Both the position numbers and the translations under genes were made by a program. This document shows positions 61,658-64,000 of a DNA stretch of 64,000 nt, one piece after another. Origin of the DNA: Chrysomallon squamiferum (lineage: Eukaryota; Mollusca; Gastropoda; Neomphalida; Peltospiridae); contig CM022672.1 in assembly GCA_012295275.1 (NCBI GenBank), positions 25,795,930 to 25,859,929 on the forward strand, read 5' to 3'. Each line of letters starts with the position of its first letter. Position 1 is the first letter of the stretch. Below the pieces are notes generated by a model. The model was not told where the DNA came from, made no database searches, and worked only from the letters and a program-made list of their open reading frames with translations.

Positions 61658-63060
61658 TACTGTTATTTCTTGGTTGTTATTACTGCCACATATAAAAATT
61701 ATGCTGATTACTTTGTTGATTGTATTTAATACATATTATTATTTCTGTTGTTACCTTCTTTCACTATAAATGTATCAAGGGTAGGGCATACCCGGCGGTC
61801 CCCTTGTTATTTTTCAGTTCGATATTTTCTCCTGTAATTTCATTTTGAAAATAATATCTTTCACAGTCACTGCGCAGACCTATCTTTTTTTTCTTCTTCT
61901 TTTTTTTTTTTTTTTTTTTTTCCTGCATTACTGGATCTCCACTGGATATAAACAATTATGCTAATGAGATTATTGTTAATGGAAGAGTACTATTAATACT
62001 ATATTTAGTAACAGTGGTGTGTGCTTAAAGACGGAGTCACTGATCGCCGTATGGTTTACCAAATGGAACACTTATTTTGTTATGGTCTTATAAATGGATA
62101 GCACCCACACTGTCAATTACCAGCTATCGGTGTCTATATTTGTCGTTAATTTCGGTGTGACAGCGATATTAGTAATTTCAGCGAATCTTTCAGTTCGGTT
62201 TGCTTTGTCCAGCAAATAAACACGTGTTCGCATAGATCTAAAAATAGCGACCAGCTGAAGTTAATGGTAGCGAAGAGAGCATGTAAACATGACGAAAACC
62301 TAAAAATAATCAGACGACAACAACAAAAATCAATACGGCCCAGAATGAATTTACCGATAAATTACCGTCCATCCCAGAAAGTCGGCGAGGTCTGTTTTTA
62401 AAATCTAATGTGGAAACTGTCCCATAAAAAAAAAAAAAAAAAAAAAATCAAGAATTGTAAATATTTTGAAAGCGTATGTTTCGGTTTCAGTTAATTTCCC
62501 TCACCCCCACGCCTTAAAAGTCACGCCTGTGTATGATATCGTTAACTTTTATCGAATTTAATTATTACGGAGCTCTTGTTTTTGTGGAGGAATCACCACG
62601 GGTGTAAGAATTAGTTGTGGTGGGAGGGAAGGCACGTTGTTATTACGAAGTAACAGGTGACATAAATCGAAAATTTTATGTTGTTTTTGTAATAATAGTT
62701 GTAACTATCTGATTTTGGATATATTTATTTATTTATTTATTTATTGTTGTTGTTGTTGTCATTATTTTTATTATAACACTTATAAATAAAGATCAACAGT
62801 TACATTGTAATATAAATGAATGAAGATTAACAGTGGTTAAATGAAAGTATTGTTCATCAATGAGTCGATTTGCGTCAGTTCATTAAACCGTTTCCCAGGT
62901 GATTTTTCAGAGGAAGTGCAAAGGGAGACATTTTGTCTAATTAACTTTGCCCATTGATACGATTCCCATGTTTCGTCACGCGCTGACATTGTGACGTGTC
63001 TGATGACGATCGACCTTGAGTCAAACGCGACACCTGGAAGTACCCAAGTTTCTTTCAATG
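60700..63060. other. CpG-containing intergenic DNA, no gene recognised
   Basis: Unique blocks at 60700-61440, 62000-62700 and 62840-63060 carry frequent CpG and CRE-like TGACGTCA/GACGTCAC sites (for example near 60967). Repeats: TTG/GGT/TTA at 61530-61656, poly(T) at 61885-61921, poly(A) at 62427-62447, TTTA/TTG at 62725-62758. The block at 62860-63050 (CCGTTTCCCAGGTGATTTTT, TTTCGTCACGCGCTGACATT) looks like a conserved element. Confidence 0.5.
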
Positions 63061-64000
63061 ATAAATTAATGAATATATATTGAACATATATAAATGGATA
63101 TCAGATAACTGAATTTTTATTTTTATTTTGCACTGAATGAACATGAACGTCATTGGAAACAGGATAAGATGTATACATTTTTTTTTTTTTTAAAGAAACA
63201 AAAGTCGCAGTACACAAGGAATCAGTTGACCCTGGGCTCAGCTTTTATTTACATCATTCAGCCTAAGAAATAATTAAGTTCGGCTCAAGTTCGGATCTGC
63301 AAATTGTGAAAGACCAGGCACTGAAAACGTGTTAATTAAAAGCGAGCATGCTGATGTGTTTATTCTCTAGTGAATTAAGATGTGAGTGCAAACTTTGAAA
63401 ACAATTTGATTTTAATAGTAAGTACAGGTTCATGTAGGTTGTATTGTTGTATCAAACTATGACGATAATAATAACAGTAACAACAACAATAACATAAAAC
63501 AAAAACAATAAATAATAAAAATTAATAAGCAAAGAAAGGATAGACGAAATTAATGTAGCAAAATAGAAAAAAAAAAAAAAAAAAACACTGAAAAAGCAAA
63601 CATTATCTATTCAAGTAGTAAATCGATATAAAAAAGAAAGAATCAATAATAATAAATAAATAAATAAATGTAAAAATGAGTAAACAAATATTTCAAATTG
63701 TTTCCATGAGCAAGAATCTCAAGGTTCTGTTTTCTTCTTTCATTATTCCATGACGCAATAACAAATAGGTTTTGTCAATGACATTGAAATTGTTAATTAC
63801 CAGAGATTCAGAAAGGTCAGGCATCTTTGGACCATTCTCTGGGTTATTTCCCTTTCATTCAAATCTCCATGACTTGCTTGTGAAATAAGTTTTCCTTGCT
63901 GCTAAGAATATGTAGAAGTAATTGGTAAATGTTAGTGGAATTATCATTGAAAAAAAAATGGCAATTAATAACCCTTAACAATAAAGTATTAAATATGTTT
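63060..64000. other. AT-rich right edge, nothing recognised
   Basis: Poly(T)/poly(A) runs (63179-63192, 63566-63586), AAT/AAC triplets at 63460-63520 and AAAT near 63645-63670. No coding or RNA feature. Confidence 0.6.

Overview
This window is very AT-rich eukaryotic DNA. It has GT-AG introns, an extreme density of microsatellites and homopolymer runs, several minisatellites, and one recognisable protein-coding gene. No bacterial-type operons, viral genes, CRISPR arrays, rRNA genes or intact transposon ORFs are visible. Long CT, GT, TTA and TTTA tracts, degenerate tRNA-like (SINE-type) fragments, intron-dominated gene structure and CpG scarcity confined to the gene body fit a metazoan, most likely a lophotrochozoan mollusc and possibly a cephalopod. 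That placement is inference.

The gene encodes a regulator of G-protein signalling (RGS) of the small R4 type, on the + strand. Five common coding exons are joined cleanly by frame and splice sites: 46108-46848, 49352-49515, 50038-50189, 50575-50738 and 51051-51221 (stop at 51219-51221). Together they encode 463 residues: a long, Ser-rich, probably disordered N-terminal half, a basic stretch, then a complete RGS domain of about 120 residues. The 3' UTR probably runs to about 52.93 kb, with poly(A) signals near 52453 and 52908. The first common exon begins in phase 0 without its own start. Three upstream ATG-containing exons each end in phase 0 at a GT donor: 1686-1757, 35863-35916 and 45370-45381. 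The first two have strong donors; the third is weaker. This suggests one gene of roughly 50 kb with alternative promoters that change only a short N-terminus.

Layout: 1-1000 is microsatellite-rich flank; 990-1757 is CpG-rich and holds the candidate distal promoter and exon 1a; 1758-46107 is a giant first intron made of AT-rich DNA, microsatellites, minisatellites (12.3, 22.1 and 33.8 kb, and 45.7 kb against the acceptor), a few tRNA-like fragments and islands of complex sequence that look like conserved regulatory elements; 46.1-52.9 kb is the body of the gene; 53-64 kb is intergenic, with a higher CpG content, a 1.2 kb tandem segmental duplication (56.15-59.33 kb) and no recognisable gene.

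I did not find a novel multi-gene system. The best leads are the three alternative first exons, an RGS2-like charge at a Galpha-selectivity position, the decoy-acceptor minisatellite beside exon 2, the CpG boundary that coincides with the inferred transcription unit, and a small junction-forming inverted-repeat element at 37.47 kb.
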